A stretch of 64,000 nucleotides of DNA from Nilaparvata lugens (GCF_014356525.2 NC_052517.1:620001-684000), one strand, 5' to 3'; shown: positions 41,701 to 56,500, numbered from the stretch's first letter. The notes: a model not told the origin generated them from the sequence alone. Numbers and translations are program-made.

Positions 41701-44700
41701 TAACTAATCAAATTTGTAACGGGAACTTCATCATAGCTGTACTTTTGGCTGTCATTGTTGTTACAACTTTAGCCGACAGATAGTGCTGTCGGAGGAGAAC
41801 TGTGATTACAAGCCAGCTGTTTCTGTTTACTTTTTAGATTATGTTCAACACATTGTTTGGTCAGATACGTTTTTAAAAATTATTTTATTAGCAGTTTTTA
41901 TAAAAATGTAGGTGGAGGAAAAATGTTGTGTATATCACGAGTGAAAAATGTTTTTTCTCCCTCAGGAAAATTGTTGCCCTCGGCTTCGCCTCGGGCTTCA
42001 AACTTTTTCCCACAGGGAGAAAAAGTCGTACTTTTCACTCTAGATATACAAATAACTATTTCTATTCTGATCGATCCTGTATTTGCTGCCTGTCAAATGT
42101 ATGCAATGATTAATGTTGTGTTTGTTTTGAAGGCGGACTGGTGCTTCAGTGATGACGACATCGACCGGTTGCAGCTGGCGAGTGGCGGCGGAGGAGGAAG
42201 TGTGAGTGGAGATGGCCCCTCCCTTCCCCCGGGACCCACGGTCGACCACATCACCGACAATCACAGCTTGCTACTCGAGAACATACACAAAGTACAGGGT
42301 CAGTCTGTGCTATTCAATTCAATTAGTTGCATTATTATTTGTCATCTTTCAATACAGTGCACCCTATTATCATAGAGAAACAATAACGTAAGTAGATATC
42401 CCATGGTAAAGGGCGTTTATGTCGCAACTCTTACTGTTATCTCAAGCCGATTATTGTCGAATTTCACGGTTTTGTTGGGGTGAGAGTGTATGAACGGCAC
42501 AATATGAGAGACTACCAGTGTCACACAGCTTCACGGGAAAGAATTACATGAACTATTGGCTTGAGATAACAGTAAAAGTTGCGACATAAATGCCCTATAC
42601 CATGGGATATCTACTTATGCTATTGTTTCTCTATGCTATTATTTATTTTGATGCGGTCGTTCTTCTTCTTACCAAAAGCGAAGAGTTTCTGGTTAGCAGT
42701 TGTTTGGAAATGGTATTAACTTTGCTTGAATGTGATAGCCAGCCCGCGTTGTCTGTTAGCCGACGATTTGTCCCATTGAAATCATATCAATTTATTTATT
42801 TATTATTTATTTATTTATTATTATTTCATCCACTGACCTCCTATAAAAGGGGTATTTGGACTTGTCAATGTCGTAAGTCAATGTGTTATTGCACTAAATT
42901 CAACTGAATTCAGATGTTCTAGCTATGGTGAAAGTAATATTTTCGAGTTCAATATTTGAGTGATTTTATTGTATATTTTGTGAATATTTAAAGTTTGTTT
43001 TATGTTTTTACAAAAGTTTTATCATCAATCTATCTAAATTTGAAATTCTTTGTTTTATTCTGATTGTGTACGTTGTGTATACAGTAAATTGTTCCACTTC
43101 CAATCGTAAATTGTTCCATCACGTGACTAGTGCAAAATGTTCCCATGGAACGCCATTTCAAAATCGTTGGTTCAAGCTTTTGGCGCGCACATATAAAGTT
43201 GATTTACACTAAAATGTGTCGTTTACTAGCTGCGTGAATGAAGAAAGGCTGTTTTACAAACCAAACCTACCGTCTAGAAAAGTGTAAATTTCTTTTATTC
43301 CATTACTCTCAAATTTTCTATCGAGAAAAATTCATTTAATGAATGGTTATCAAACATCCTGTTGTTGGTTATGTATTCTATGCTATGCTATGGTGAACAA
43401 ACTATCAGCGCATGCGCAGAGAAGCAAGCAGACTACAATAATCGACCAATGAGAGCTCAGATAGTTGGAATATTGTACCAGGTCGGACAATTTACCACAC
43501 TTTGACTGTGGGGCAGAAAGTTGGAACTGGAACAGGTTTCTGGAACAGAATCTGTCAAAATTCCTCCCATGGAACGCGGAACTTTTTACTTGGTAAATTG
43601 TGAATCGGACAATTTACCAAATTCCATGTACACAGAACGGGCCCATTTATAGTTTCAGATTTATTCCGTGTACTGTATGTATCTCCCTTGCTATTTTTGT
43701 AAAGTACCTATGTTGTAAAGAAGGAATAAAGATTATTTGAATTATTTGAATTGAAGAGTGTTGAAATTGAAGTGGACATAACCTACATAATAAATATTTG
43801 GACGATTTGTGACAAAATCAGGAAATAGAAGAAGTTTTGGGCAATAGCCTGTTTTTTCTTTTCCGACTATTGTATTGTTTGCTCTGTCCAATAAAAAAAT
43901 GAAGTGAGATGGACGTTGTAAAGTCAGCATGTTACAGAAAACATTCCAGAATTTTGAATTTCCGTTAGCATTGAACTGCGCTGTGACTTTAATAAATTGA
44001 TTGATTGATTGATTGAGTACTTTATTTATGTAGATTACAATATATACTGGCTTATACACTTATATACAATAGCTTACAATACAGCAACATTATAGATGAA
44101 TTTACATAATATAGACTAAGAAAATGATTATTGAACTGTATATGATATGAAAAAGCAATTTGTAATATAATAACTATAGATAATAATTATATTGTTATGC
44201 ATGTACATAAATTGGCGGAGCTTTGGACATATCAATGTCCATTCTTCGGAAACAATATTAAAAATATCCTCCCCACTAACTCTCTACCAAATAAATGAGA
44301 TATTAGTGAACAATTTTTACTAGTTTTATTATAATGTGTTTTGTGTTTTCTAGGTATGAAAAGCGGGATTGGCGAGGTGGGTGGTGGAGGGGGTAGCAAC
44401 ATGAAGGAGATATCGGCAAAAGACATAGTGGTGTCGATCATTGGCGCTGCCAACCGCAAGATGCACAAGTCCAAGTCGCGATCGGGCTGCGGCACCAGCT
44501 CTTCCAAGCTGCAGCAGCAGACGAGTGAGGTGGATGGTGGTGGGGGAAGCAGGGGCGTGGCTGCCTCTATCAGAGAGTCGGTACTGTTCTCGGGCAGTAT
44601 ACTGGCTGCATCATCAACTGCCAGTGTCAAGCACCAGCGCAAACACGGTCAGTTACTGCTCAAATACATTCTTATGATATGATAATATATAAAAGCGAAA

Positions 44701-47700
44701 TGGCACTCACTCACTGACTGACTGACTAACTGATTGAATGACTCACTCACTCACTTACTCACTCGCAGAACTAAAAATCTACCGGACCAAAAACGTTCAA
44801 ATTTGGTATGTATGTTTAGTTGGCCCTTTAGAGGCGCACTAAGAAATCTTTTGGCAATATTTTAACTCTAAGGGTGGTTGTTAAGGGTTTAAAGTTCGTC
44901 TTTTAGCATGTATATTCTTCTTCTCCCAATCTCTTAATTATAATTGAAATTTCCATATCATATGTTACTATAGAACTATAATCTAGATAGAGTACCTCTT
45001 CGAAACAGTTGTTAACTGGCAACTAAATTAATAATTTTTTCAGGTTGGCATTAAGTTGAGTTGACTTTGTTAGGTTGGCACCAAGTTGAATTTTTCAACA
45101 CATTATTTATCGCGGAAAAATTGATTGGGTACTGCTACTTCAATCCTGGGAATATTATATTACTAGCCGTCAGACTCGCTTCGCTCGCCATATCCGTTTA
45201 GCCAGACGTTTAGTCTGGACCCCCGACTGGATTGTCCTAACATATGATAAAAATGCTCAAATGAAAAATGCAGGCGAGCGAAGCGAGCCTGCTTATCTCA
45301 TTCTTGGACGATCCAGTCGGGGGTCCAGGGGGCGGAGCCCCCTGGCTAGACGAATATGGCGAGCGAAGCGAGCCTGACGGCTAGTATGATAATAAGTTTT
45401 TTTTGGTCAGGCTGGCCACTAACGGTAGGGCATGCCGTCATTGGTGCGTAGAATAGAATAGAATGACTGCTTTATTTTTGACCTAGGACGCCGAAGTTAG
45501 GGCGCTGTTGGCCCTCTCTTACACAGATTACACTTAACCCTCCTATACAATACTAATTTATACATTGTGTCTTCACAGCGGGGAAAACCTCCAGCAAAGC
45601 TTTTGAGGCTAGGTTTTTGTATCTACGATTTATTATAATTTATCCTTCGCTCCTCCATTTGAGTTTATGGGCCGGTTGCCGAGCTAGGGGTTTAGCCAAG
45701 TTCTAGGACTTTGAGACGTTACTCATTTTTTGAAACTTATTTTTTATTATAAATTATTATTACAATTGGATTCACGAACATTAAAGATAGACTGAAACGT
45801 TTTGCTATCAAATTCAAATATAACAAACAAATTACATTTGATTTCATATAAGTTTAATCAGACAAACCAGCTGTTTACTTGGTTATTTAGGATTTTTTTT
45901 AGGGCCGGTTTCCGATCTCGGGATTTAGCTAAGTCCTAAACTTTAAACAGCTGGAGTCAGAAAATTGGTTTTCCAAAACGGGGCGTAGTCGCAGTCATTG
46001 TCATAGTCACGTTTGAATTAAATTTCGAAAAACTAGAAAATTGAACAGAAAATAAAATAAAGAGAAAATAGTGTAAAGTTTCAGCTATTTTGAATTATTT
46101 AGGAAAGTCTAATTTTGTAAAGGAAAAACGTTTCCAATTTTATAGAAATGAGAAAAAAACTAAGAGCACTGTTATAAAAGCTGCGATTACGCCCCGTTTT
46201 GGAAAGCCAATTTTCTGACTCCAGCTGTTTAAAGTCTAGGACTTGGCTTAATCCCGAGCTCGGAAACCGGCCCTTAGACATTTTAAATTGATAAATGATT
46301 TATTAATTTTTGAGAAAACATAACAGGTCATTGTAACTTACTGAGCGCGTGGTCTTCTGTTCACAGAACTACTAGTTTAATTATCTATCTATCTATTTAT
46401 CATGTTCAATTTGTAATGACTTGTGTTTGTTCTGCATAGATGGCGTGGAAGAGAGGCGTGGTAGTGGTGGGAGTGGCCAGGAGCAGAGTGGTGGGGGTGA
46501 TGGAGGGAGTAGTAATGCGGCAGTTGATGCTGATGGCATGATCAGGACTTACACTGGACTGTCTGCCTGCAAACAGGAACGCATCAGAAGGTAATTCAAC
46601 CATTAATCCTATACTATTAAACGAGCAAATTCTGTTTATATGTTTGTATTCCAACGGATCTCGAAAACGGATCTAACGATTCTCACGAGATTCAGAACAT
46701 AGTAGGTTTATAATATAAAGATTCGATTGCACTAGGTCTCATCCCTGGGAAAATTCGCTGAAGGACATTGAAAGAATAATTATTATTCATCCTTGGAAAA
46801 ACAGCTGATAATAATAATTTCGTCGTTTGTTGGTGATGGAAGTGAGTGAGCGAGTTGATGTGTGTGTGACTGTGTCAAAATTATGTCTCAGCTGTTGAAA
46901 TTTTGTAATCATTGAATCAGGTACTTAGTGCCGGTTGCAAAAAAGCCGGGTTATTTTCAATCCTGATTGATTCCAGTAGATCCATCTTTTTGAAATGGTC
47001 TTCTCTGATTTGGTTCACGTGAAGCTAATCAGGATTAAAATTTAACCGGCTTTTGTGCAACTCGGCGGCCTTTGTGAGGGAAAGTTTTGCATTCCTCTGG
47101 TGATTAATCTCAATTTACAATGATTAGATAAAACATTTCTGTATGAATGTTATTATAATTTCTTCTTTTATTTTTTATGCTTTTGTACTCCAGATCGAAG
47201 CTCAGTCCCCGATATTATAACTCTAATTATCAAGTTTGCATAGATGAAATGGTCTGGTGGCTTCCCCCAAACGACTCACTTGCGGAAATCAACTATAGTG
47301 GGGTTCACGTTATAATGGCAGTGGACAAGGTTAGGTTAGGTTAGGTTGGGTTAGGTTAGGTTAGGTTAGGTTAGGTTATCATAGGAGATCAACGTTGCCG
47401 ATCCTCTGTCTTGCCAAAGCCTTCTATAGACGGTAGCTGATGCAGGTTTATTGATGTAATATTAACTGTTCATTCTCGTTAAAATAATCAATTATAATGG
47501 CAGTGGACAAGGTTAGGTTAGGTTAGGTTAGGTTAGGTTAGGTTAGGTTAGGTTAGGTTGGGTTAGGTTAGGTTATCATAGGAGATCAACGTTGCCGATC
47601 CTTACTGTCTTGTCAATGTCTTCTATAGACGGTAGCTGATACCGGTTTATTGATGTAATATTAACTGTTCATTCTCATTTAAAATAATCAATTATAATGG

Positions 47701-50511
47701 CAGTGGACAAGGTTAGGTTAGGTTAGGTTAGGTTATCATAGGAGATCAACGTTGCCGATCCTTACTGTCTTGTCAATGTCTTCTATAGACGGTAGCTGAT
47801 ACCGGTTTATTGATGTAATATTAACTGTTCATTCTCGTTTAAAATAATCAATTATATTTTATTACTATAAGAAATTTTATTTTTCAATTATTTCATAATG
47901 AATTTACACAATTAAGTTCACTGGAACATAAATCTTACCTCCACTCTCAGATCAGAGAAATCACTCATCTTCAAATGCTTATAACTCAAGAATAGGAGTG
48001 AATTTTGCCAATTCGATGACATATAATAATTGTTCCTATCGTCAAGTTTATATTTCAAGTTTCTAATTGTTTCTCTCATTCCTGAGAGTTTTCGCGATTT
48101 TAATTTTTGACTATTTTTGTAAAAATCCATGATTTTTTTTATTGATGGATTTCATGAAAAATGCAAATCTCCCAGATTTTTTTGATATTGGGGCTATGGA
48201 TAGAGGTTGACCTAACAAGTGTTGTGCTATAATATGAGACGTTTCGCTACAATACAGGCTGAGTTATTCACTGAAACATAGAATCTTACTTCCACTCTCA
48301 GATCAGAGAAATCACTCATCTTCAAATGCTTATAACTCAAGAATAGGAGTGGATTTCGCCAATGTGATGACATGCTAATTTTATTTTTATTATTATTGAA
48401 CGAAATTCCAAATTGAATGCTGTAAATCCTCCCGAAGACTTGTGCTACTGCAAATATTGACAACAGGGTAAACAGCTAGATGGAAACTCGATGAGCGCTT
48501 CTATTCAAAAATTATTTGTCAGCCCGGGAATTGACAAATAATTTTTGAATAGTAGCGCTCATCGAATTTGCATCTAGCTGTTTACCCTGTTGTCAATATT
48601 TGCAGTAGCACAAGTCTTCGGGAGGATTTACAGCATTCAATTAGGATTTTCGCCTAATAATAATTAATTTTTCCTACAGATACCTTGAAAAGTGACCATT
48701 TGTGCACTGATTGCAGGCCGCAAAGATTGAGGCCGCACTAGTGCGGAAAGTGAGTACTTTGCATACTCCAGACTTGCAGCATGACAATGCAAAATAGTTA
48801 GTAGGTTATATGGAGCACCAGTGCAGTAAATCAAAATTAAGTTGGTAATACTCATAGTGAGGCCCACGTTATAATGGCAGTGGAGAACAGCGTTGCCTTG
48901 CCATTATGTGCCTTCATTATAGTCATTTCAATGCTTACATAAGATAGACCCCCTTCAAGCAGTCACATAAATTTTCAATTGAATTACTAATCATTATAAT
49001 TCAATTATTATTATTCAATTTTAAATAAATTAAGGCTTTTATTAATAATAAAATTACACAGAAAAACATTTGATGGATTTCAGGGAATTTCACCCATAAT
49101 TACCCACTTTTCATATTCAATGGTAACTGTAGGAAAAATTTAATGTGAAATACGTGCGCAAAGTTCGTTTGCTGCACTCAAGAAACCATTCCGCCCTCGC
49201 CTTCGGCTCGGGCGTAAACGTTTCTTTCGGTGCAGCAAACTGTCACTTTGCGCACTAGTTGCACAAATAACTATATCAGCATTTGAATAATTTCATGTGA
49301 TGACATATAGTTGTTGCTCTCGTCAAGTACTATCATTCGTGAGGGGCGATTATAATTGTTGATTAATTTGTTGTTGCAGGTTTGAACAGGAGACAAAGGC
49401 GATGCTACAGCGTGTTGGAGCCACAGCTGTGGAAGACAGACCCAAGAGAGAATTCGACTTTAGCGCTAACCAAGACGAGAGTCCACCCTCAGGTTGGTAG
49501 ATTTATGGTTAGGTTAGGTTATGTTAGGTTAGGTATGTTAGGTTAGGTTAGGTTAGGTTAGGTTGTTAGGTTAGGTTGAAAGTGTCTTTCAAGGTCCGTA
49601 TTACATTAGGCCACCAGTTGGTCGTCATCCATTATAGTAGGTCCACGTTATAATGGCAGTGAAGAAAGATTGATTGATTGATTGATTGAGTACTTTATTT
49701 ATGTAGATTACAATATATACTGGCTTATACACTTATATACAATAGCTTACAATACAGCAAAATTATAGATGAATTTACATAATATAGACTAAGAAAATAA
49801 TTATTGAACTGTATACGATATGAAAAAGTAATTGTAATATAATAACTATAGATATTATATTGTTATGCATGTACATAAATTGGCGGAGCTTTGGACATAT
49901 CAATGTCCATTCTTCGGAAAGAATATTAAAAATATCCTCCCCACTAACTCTCTACCAGAAAAAGATAGGAGACAGACGTTGCCGATCCTCTGTTTTGTCA
50001 ATCTAATCTGTTGCTTAGGGAAAGATAAATAATTAAAGCCCCTTGTGTATTTTTTCGGATGCAACACGTTGCTTTTGAGAAGATACAAACGAGCATTTGT
50101 TGCTTAGGGAAAGATAAATTAATGTCCCTTGTGTGTCGTTTCGGATGCAACACGTTGCTTTTGAGAAGATACAAACGAGCATTTGTTGCTTAGGGAAAGA
50201 TAAATTAAAGCCCCTTGTGTGTCGTTTCGGATGCAATACGTTGCTTTTGAGAAGATACAAACGAGCATTTGTCTCTTAGGGAAAGATAAAAATTAAAGCC
50301 CCTTGTGTGTCGTTTCGGATGCAACACGTTGCTTTTGAGAAGATACAAACGAGCATTTGTTGCTTAGGGAAATATACATACATAAAAGCTCCTTGTGTAT
50401 CTTTTCTTTAGTACTGTACCACATGCCTTCGCCCACCACCGCTTCTCACTCTACTCTACCAATACTATGCTAATGAAAACAGTCTCCAGCTAGTAGAGTA
50501 GAGTCGTGCCC

Positions 50512-50562
<51 letters not shown>

Positions 50563-53500
50563 TCAAATTATTATGCCTTTATGGTTTCAATGGTTTTTAT
50601 AGCATTACAGGTCTAGGCTGGATTCAGGCAGCTCAAAAAACTCGTCAACATGATAGAAGGGGTTAGCGCAGAGCCACGTATGTAGAGTTTTTTTGAACTC
50701 TATGGTTCTCATGTCTCTAAACTTGAGGGGTATTTATCAGATGGTATTTATCAGGGGTATTTATCATTATCAGATGGCTGGTCCTTAGCCTTTCCAGACG
50801 GACAAAAGGAATGTTGATGTCATGACTATGTCGAGTATTAATCCCATGAACGTTCGATCTACATTGGAGCGTTTCTCTACACTTATGAGTGTGAACAAGG
50901 CTACTGAATATATACAGATTCACTACCGTAAGAATGCCAAGCTCAACAAAAAGTGGCTTACAGTGGGCTATTCTATCGGCTCTACTCATTATTCTGATAG
51001 CTCTCTTCTGCATTATTTTCAACCTCTCCAATCCTGGTAGCATTACCCCAGGCTATCAAGTTTAAGAAGTATTGTTATTTATTAAAAAGTATTAATTTAA
51101 GTGTTAATTTATTGAAAAGTATTGACATTTTAAGGTTAGTTGTCAACACACTTTACCCACTATTCTCAATTGTAGTGAAACCAGTTACTCGACCAAGTAA
51201 GTAGAGTAGAGTTAGTATGCCAGTTACTCGACCACTAACTCCACCAGTGAAAACCAGGCTTTTTAGTGTAAGCTACCATTGTCGTTTTGTTAATTTTAAG
51301 ACCTGATTGAATGTATTAATATAGGTAAGAGGATCCGCAGTACATTGTCTGTGCTGGGTGGTCTAAGATCAAGGCGCCAGTGAAGAAGGAGAAGTGAGAG
51401 GGGAAGAAGAGGAAGGAGAAGGGGTGATAGAGAGAGAGTGTGTGAGAAGAAACAGGATTTATTAGCAATTGCTTGGTTTTAACCCGAGAGAGATGGTGTG
51501 CTGTGCTGTGTAACTTAACCCCTTAGACCAGTATAGAATAGACACGCTGGCAAGTCTAGTCTCTGAAGCCAACATCTACTGCCATATCGCCCCATCGTGA
51601 CGTCAGCATCGGATAGAAAAATTTTTGGTAGAGTTTGTTTACATTTTTTCCATAGCAGATTGTGTCTATTTCAGCGGGAGCGCAGCGGGAGTTTGCCATT
51701 TTCATAAACTAGTAGTTCTGTGAACAGTAGACCTCGCGCTCAGTAAGTTACATTGATCTATTGTTATGTTTTCTCAATAATAAATAAATAATTTATCAAT
51801 TTAAAGTGTCTAGAAAAAATCCTAAATAAACGTGAGCGCTGTTATCAACTGTCTACTAACGTTGATTGAAAGATACATTTTCAAGATGTTCGATGTTTTT
51901 GAACGGGTAGTATTATAGTCCACTAGACAGCTGATTTATGATGAATAATATTCTGTAGTCTTACTACTGTAGTTACTCCAATATTGGCGTATGAAGGAGG
52001 CTCCTTTTTCCTTTTATATTATCCTTGAAATGCAAAATTTCCAAAAACCTTGTATATAAGTCGACGCGTAATTTAAAAAGGAACATACCTGTCAATTTTC
52101 ATGAAAATCTATCACCGCGTTTCGCCGTAAATGCACAACATATAAACATTCAAATATTAAGAGAAATGTCAAACCGTCGACTTGAATCTTAGACCTCACT
52201 TCGCTCGGTCAATAATAATTTACATACATCTGAAATAAACACAATCTGAAAATTTTCTATCCGATGCTGACGTCACGATGGGGCGATATGGCAGTAGATG
52301 TTGGCTTCATCGACTAGACTTCTCAGCGTCTCTATTCTGTAAGGTTAACCCACAAATTTCAGTTGTTTTCAGCTTGCTTTTGTCTCATAAATGATGTAAA
52401 TACGTAATGATTTTCTTGTAACCCCAAAAATGTACAGCAGATAGGGTTGAAGCACAACCTCCGTAAACAAAGCCGTAGTGCATTCTGGTGACGTCAGCAC
52501 AGGTAGGGCTCCTTCACCAATAAAAATTTGTTGATTTCAGGTGATCTATATCAGCTAGTGTTTTATTGGTGTAGGGAGCCCTACCTGTGCTGACGTCACC
52601 AGAATGCACCACGGTTTTGTTTACGGAGGTAGTGGTTGAAGTCCCATAATAATCATCATGAATAATACATCGTTGTCTGAATAATTTTAACAGGATTAAT
52701 ATTGAGTGTGGTTTGAAATCATTTAATAGAAATAGCTGCGTTTTAGTTTTAATCTCATCTACTAAAAATGTACCTGACAACAATAGTATTGTTACAGCCT
52801 ATGGAACACAAACTAGATTTAAATTTATTTATTTATTTCATTCCATTCACACAATATCAAATTAATGATTAGGAGAGAATCAACAGGATAAACCCAAAAC
52901 TGTTTCTCTCCCTTTTTTTGATAGAAAATAGTCCAAATGAGGTTATGTAGACACTTCAATAAAAATAACAAAATTTCACAGTCTAAATATAAATTTTACT
53001 AAAATTCATCATCAGTTCGCCTAGACTTGGAGTTGCTTGTTTTAAAATTAATACTCGATTCTAATTTCACTAGAAATAACTAAAGTTAATGTTGAAAAAT
53101 AATAAATTGTACACTTTTGACTTTTAGAAGCCTTTTGTGAAGTGCCATTGTGAAGCGTGTACTAGATAACGTCATCTATCCAGAATTATAAATGTTGAAA
53201 TTTTTATTCATGTCAGGAAAATGAATTTACTCATTTTGGAGAGGCTGTTAGATAGTAAAAATTTCCAACTATTAGAAAAATGAAAGATCATTGAATAATG
53301 AGGAAAATACTTATTGCAAGTCTAAACTTTACTTTTCGTGTAGTTGAGAAGTTGATATTGTGGTTATTTTAATTATTCATATTAAATAAAAATACTAAGA
53401 AATTGTCACAAAACCACAGATTTATTGATACTTAGAAAGTCTGAATTTGGATTTGAGAAAGAGACTTATAAAGAGTGTATCTGGAGTATTGCACTATATG

Positions 53501-56500
53501 GCTCAGAGACATGGACTATCGGTAAGGCGGAAGAAAAGGCAATTAATGCATTTGAAGTATGGTGTTGGAGGCGAATGCTGAAAATAAAATGGACCGATAG
53601 AATAACAAATGAAGAAGTATTTCAAAGGGCTGAAGAGACACAAAAAACTCTATTGAAATCTCTTAGGGACAGACGGCATTCTTGGATAGGACATATTATA
53701 AGACACAGCGAATTCGCGCTAACAATACTGGAAGGTGCAATCAGTGGACAACGGGCTCGTGGAAGACCCCGGCTACAATATTTCAAGCAGATAACCCGGG
53801 ATCTTGGGGTCCAGAGCTATACCCAACTAAAACAGCTGGCTCTGGACAGACAAAGATGGAAAGCTGCCAACCAATCGGACGATTGAAGCAGAAGAAGAAG
53901 AAAGACCGGTTTCGGTTGTTACACCATTGTCAATCTCTGATAAACCATGTCAAGTTTGACAATGGTGTAACAACCGAAACCGTTCTTTGTAACTATCAAT
54001 AAATCTGTGGGTTTTTCACAATTTCTTAGTATTTTTATTTAATAATCTAAACTTTACAGTTTCCATGAGCTTCAATTTGAGTCGATATTGATTTTATTCC
54101 TATACTAGAGGGAAACCCGTGCTCTGCAAGGGTCTATTCAAAAACTTGACCTACTGGAATCTTGAAGAATTGAAAATAGGCCTATAACCATCCTCGGTAA
54201 ATTAAGAATGTATATGCAAAATGTCAAGTTAATGAGTTGAGTAGTTGAGACGTGATGATGCGTCATTCGTGAATTTCCTATCCCCTACGTGTATAAGCCA
54301 ATTCTTTCCTTTATTATAGTATAGATTATTGTCTTAATCGATAAATGTATGAATTTATTGACTAATATTAAACGATGGAATGTTGTTTAGGCGAAGACCT
54401 GCTATCGAGTCTGACGTCGACGTTTGATGCGAAAATGCGCTCACTGCTGTCTGGGTCGGCTGCTGCGGTCACGGCAGAAGTGGAGCCACCTGTGGCTGGG
54501 GACCCGGCAGATGATGTGACGGCAGACGTGACGTCATCGACATCAGCCGATGTGACGTCACCCGCCTTCCGTGATCCCAGCCTGCATCGGTCCACCTCTA
54601 CTACTTCTGCCGGCTCCAGTCAACACTGCTATCAGGTAGGCCTCCAACTAAATTGCTTATCCTATACTAGTAAACGAGCAATTTCTGTTTGAATGTTTAG
54701 AATTTAGATGTTTGTATTTCACCGGATCTCGAAAACGGCTATAACGATTCTCACGAAATTCAGAACATAGTTGACCGAGCGAAGTGAGGTCTAAGATTCA
54801 AGTCGACGGTTTGGCATTTCTCTTAATGTTTATATGTTGCGCATTTACGGCGAAAAGCGGTAATAGATTTTCATGAAATTTGACAGGTATGTTCCTTTTT
54901 CAATTGCGCGTCGACGTATATACAAGGTTTTTGGAAATTTTACATTCCAAGGCTAATATAAAAGGAAAAAGGAGCCTCCTTCATACGCCAATATTAGAGT
55001 AAAAATCAGACTATAGAATTATTCATCATAAATCAGCTGACAAGTGATTACACAGATGTGTGGAGAAGCCAGTCTATTGCTGTATTTCCATAAGGTCTAT
55101 AGTTTCAATCAGGTACTTGTGGATGAGAATACTGCGTGAGGTCTACTGTTCACAGAACTACTAGTAGGTTTATAATATAAAAATTCGATTGCACTAGATC
55201 TTATCCCTGGGAAAACTCGCTGAAGGACATTAAAAGGATAACTATTATTCATCCTTGGAAAAACAGCTGATAATAATTATTTCGTCGTTTGTTGGTGATG
55301 GAAGTGAGTGAGCGAGTTCATGTGTGTGGGACTGTGTCAAAATTATGACTAAGCTGTTGAACTTTTGCAATCATACAATCAGGTACTTAGTGCCGGTTGT
55401 AAAAAAGCCGGGTCATTTTCAATCCTGATTAATTGCAGTAGATCCATCTTTTTGAAATGGTCTTCTCTGATTTGGTTCACGTGAAGTTAATCAGGATTAA
55501 AAGTTAATCAGGATTAAAAGTTAACCGGCTTTTGTGCAACCGTCCTTTGTGATTGATTGATTGATTGATTGAGTACTTTATTTATGTAGATTACAATATA
55601 TAATGGCTTATACACTTATATACAATAGCTTACAATACAGCAAAATTATAGATGAATTACATAATATAGACTAAGAAAATAATTATTGAACTGTATATGA
55701 TATGAAAAGTAATTTGTAATATAATAACTATAGATAATAATATTGTTATGCATCTACATAAATTGGCGGAGCTTTGGACATATCAATGTCCATTCTTCGG
55801 AAACAATATTAAAAATATCCTCCCCACTAACTCTCTACCAAAAAAGGTAGGGAGATTTTTGCATTCCTCTGGAATTATCTCAATTCACTGTGATTAGATA
55901 GAACATTTCTGTATGAACTATGAATGTTATTATAATTTCTTCTTTCGTAATGAATTTTTTATGCTTTTGTACTCCCCGATATTATTAATAAATTAAATAG
56001 ATTGATAAATATAATATTTGTTGACAGTTGAACCGTAGCAACTCATCAACCGGCGGCGGCGGCAGCAGCCAGGAAAGCAAACAGCAGAGTGTCAATGAAG
56101 AGGGGGATGAGGGGGACGAACAATCATCATTATCACTAGAAGGAAAGAAGAAGAAGAAACGAGTGGAAGGAGAAGCAGAGGAAGAAGGAGAGGGCGAAGA
56201 GAAGAAGGACGACAGTGTGCTCACCAAGGATCCTCTGTCCTGTAAAGTCATTTTACAGGAGCAGAAAAAGGATGATGATGAAGCCGCCTTTGTTTGCAAG
56301 GTAATAATCGATATTAATAATATTATTCAGCATATTAATTCACATATTCAAAAAATTATCGATATGAAGCAGCACAGAGATGCCAGGCTCAAACCCTCTC
56401 ATTACTAGATAGTTTTTTAACCAGATCACTCCCGTGTTATCGGATGGGCACGTTAACTGTCGGTCCCGGCTGAAGTATGACAGTCGTAAGGCCCATTAAC

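Larger units (their letters stand above)
54655..55985 (+). mobile_element. Family M element, copy 2, with nested L and Q insertions
   Basis: It starts TAAACGAGCAATTTCTGTTT 26 bp after exon 15 and ends CTTTTGTACTCCCCGATATT. Family L (54771-55164) and family Q (55548-55843) are inserted; comparison with copy 1 at 46603 shows both insertion points. Confidence 0.85.
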
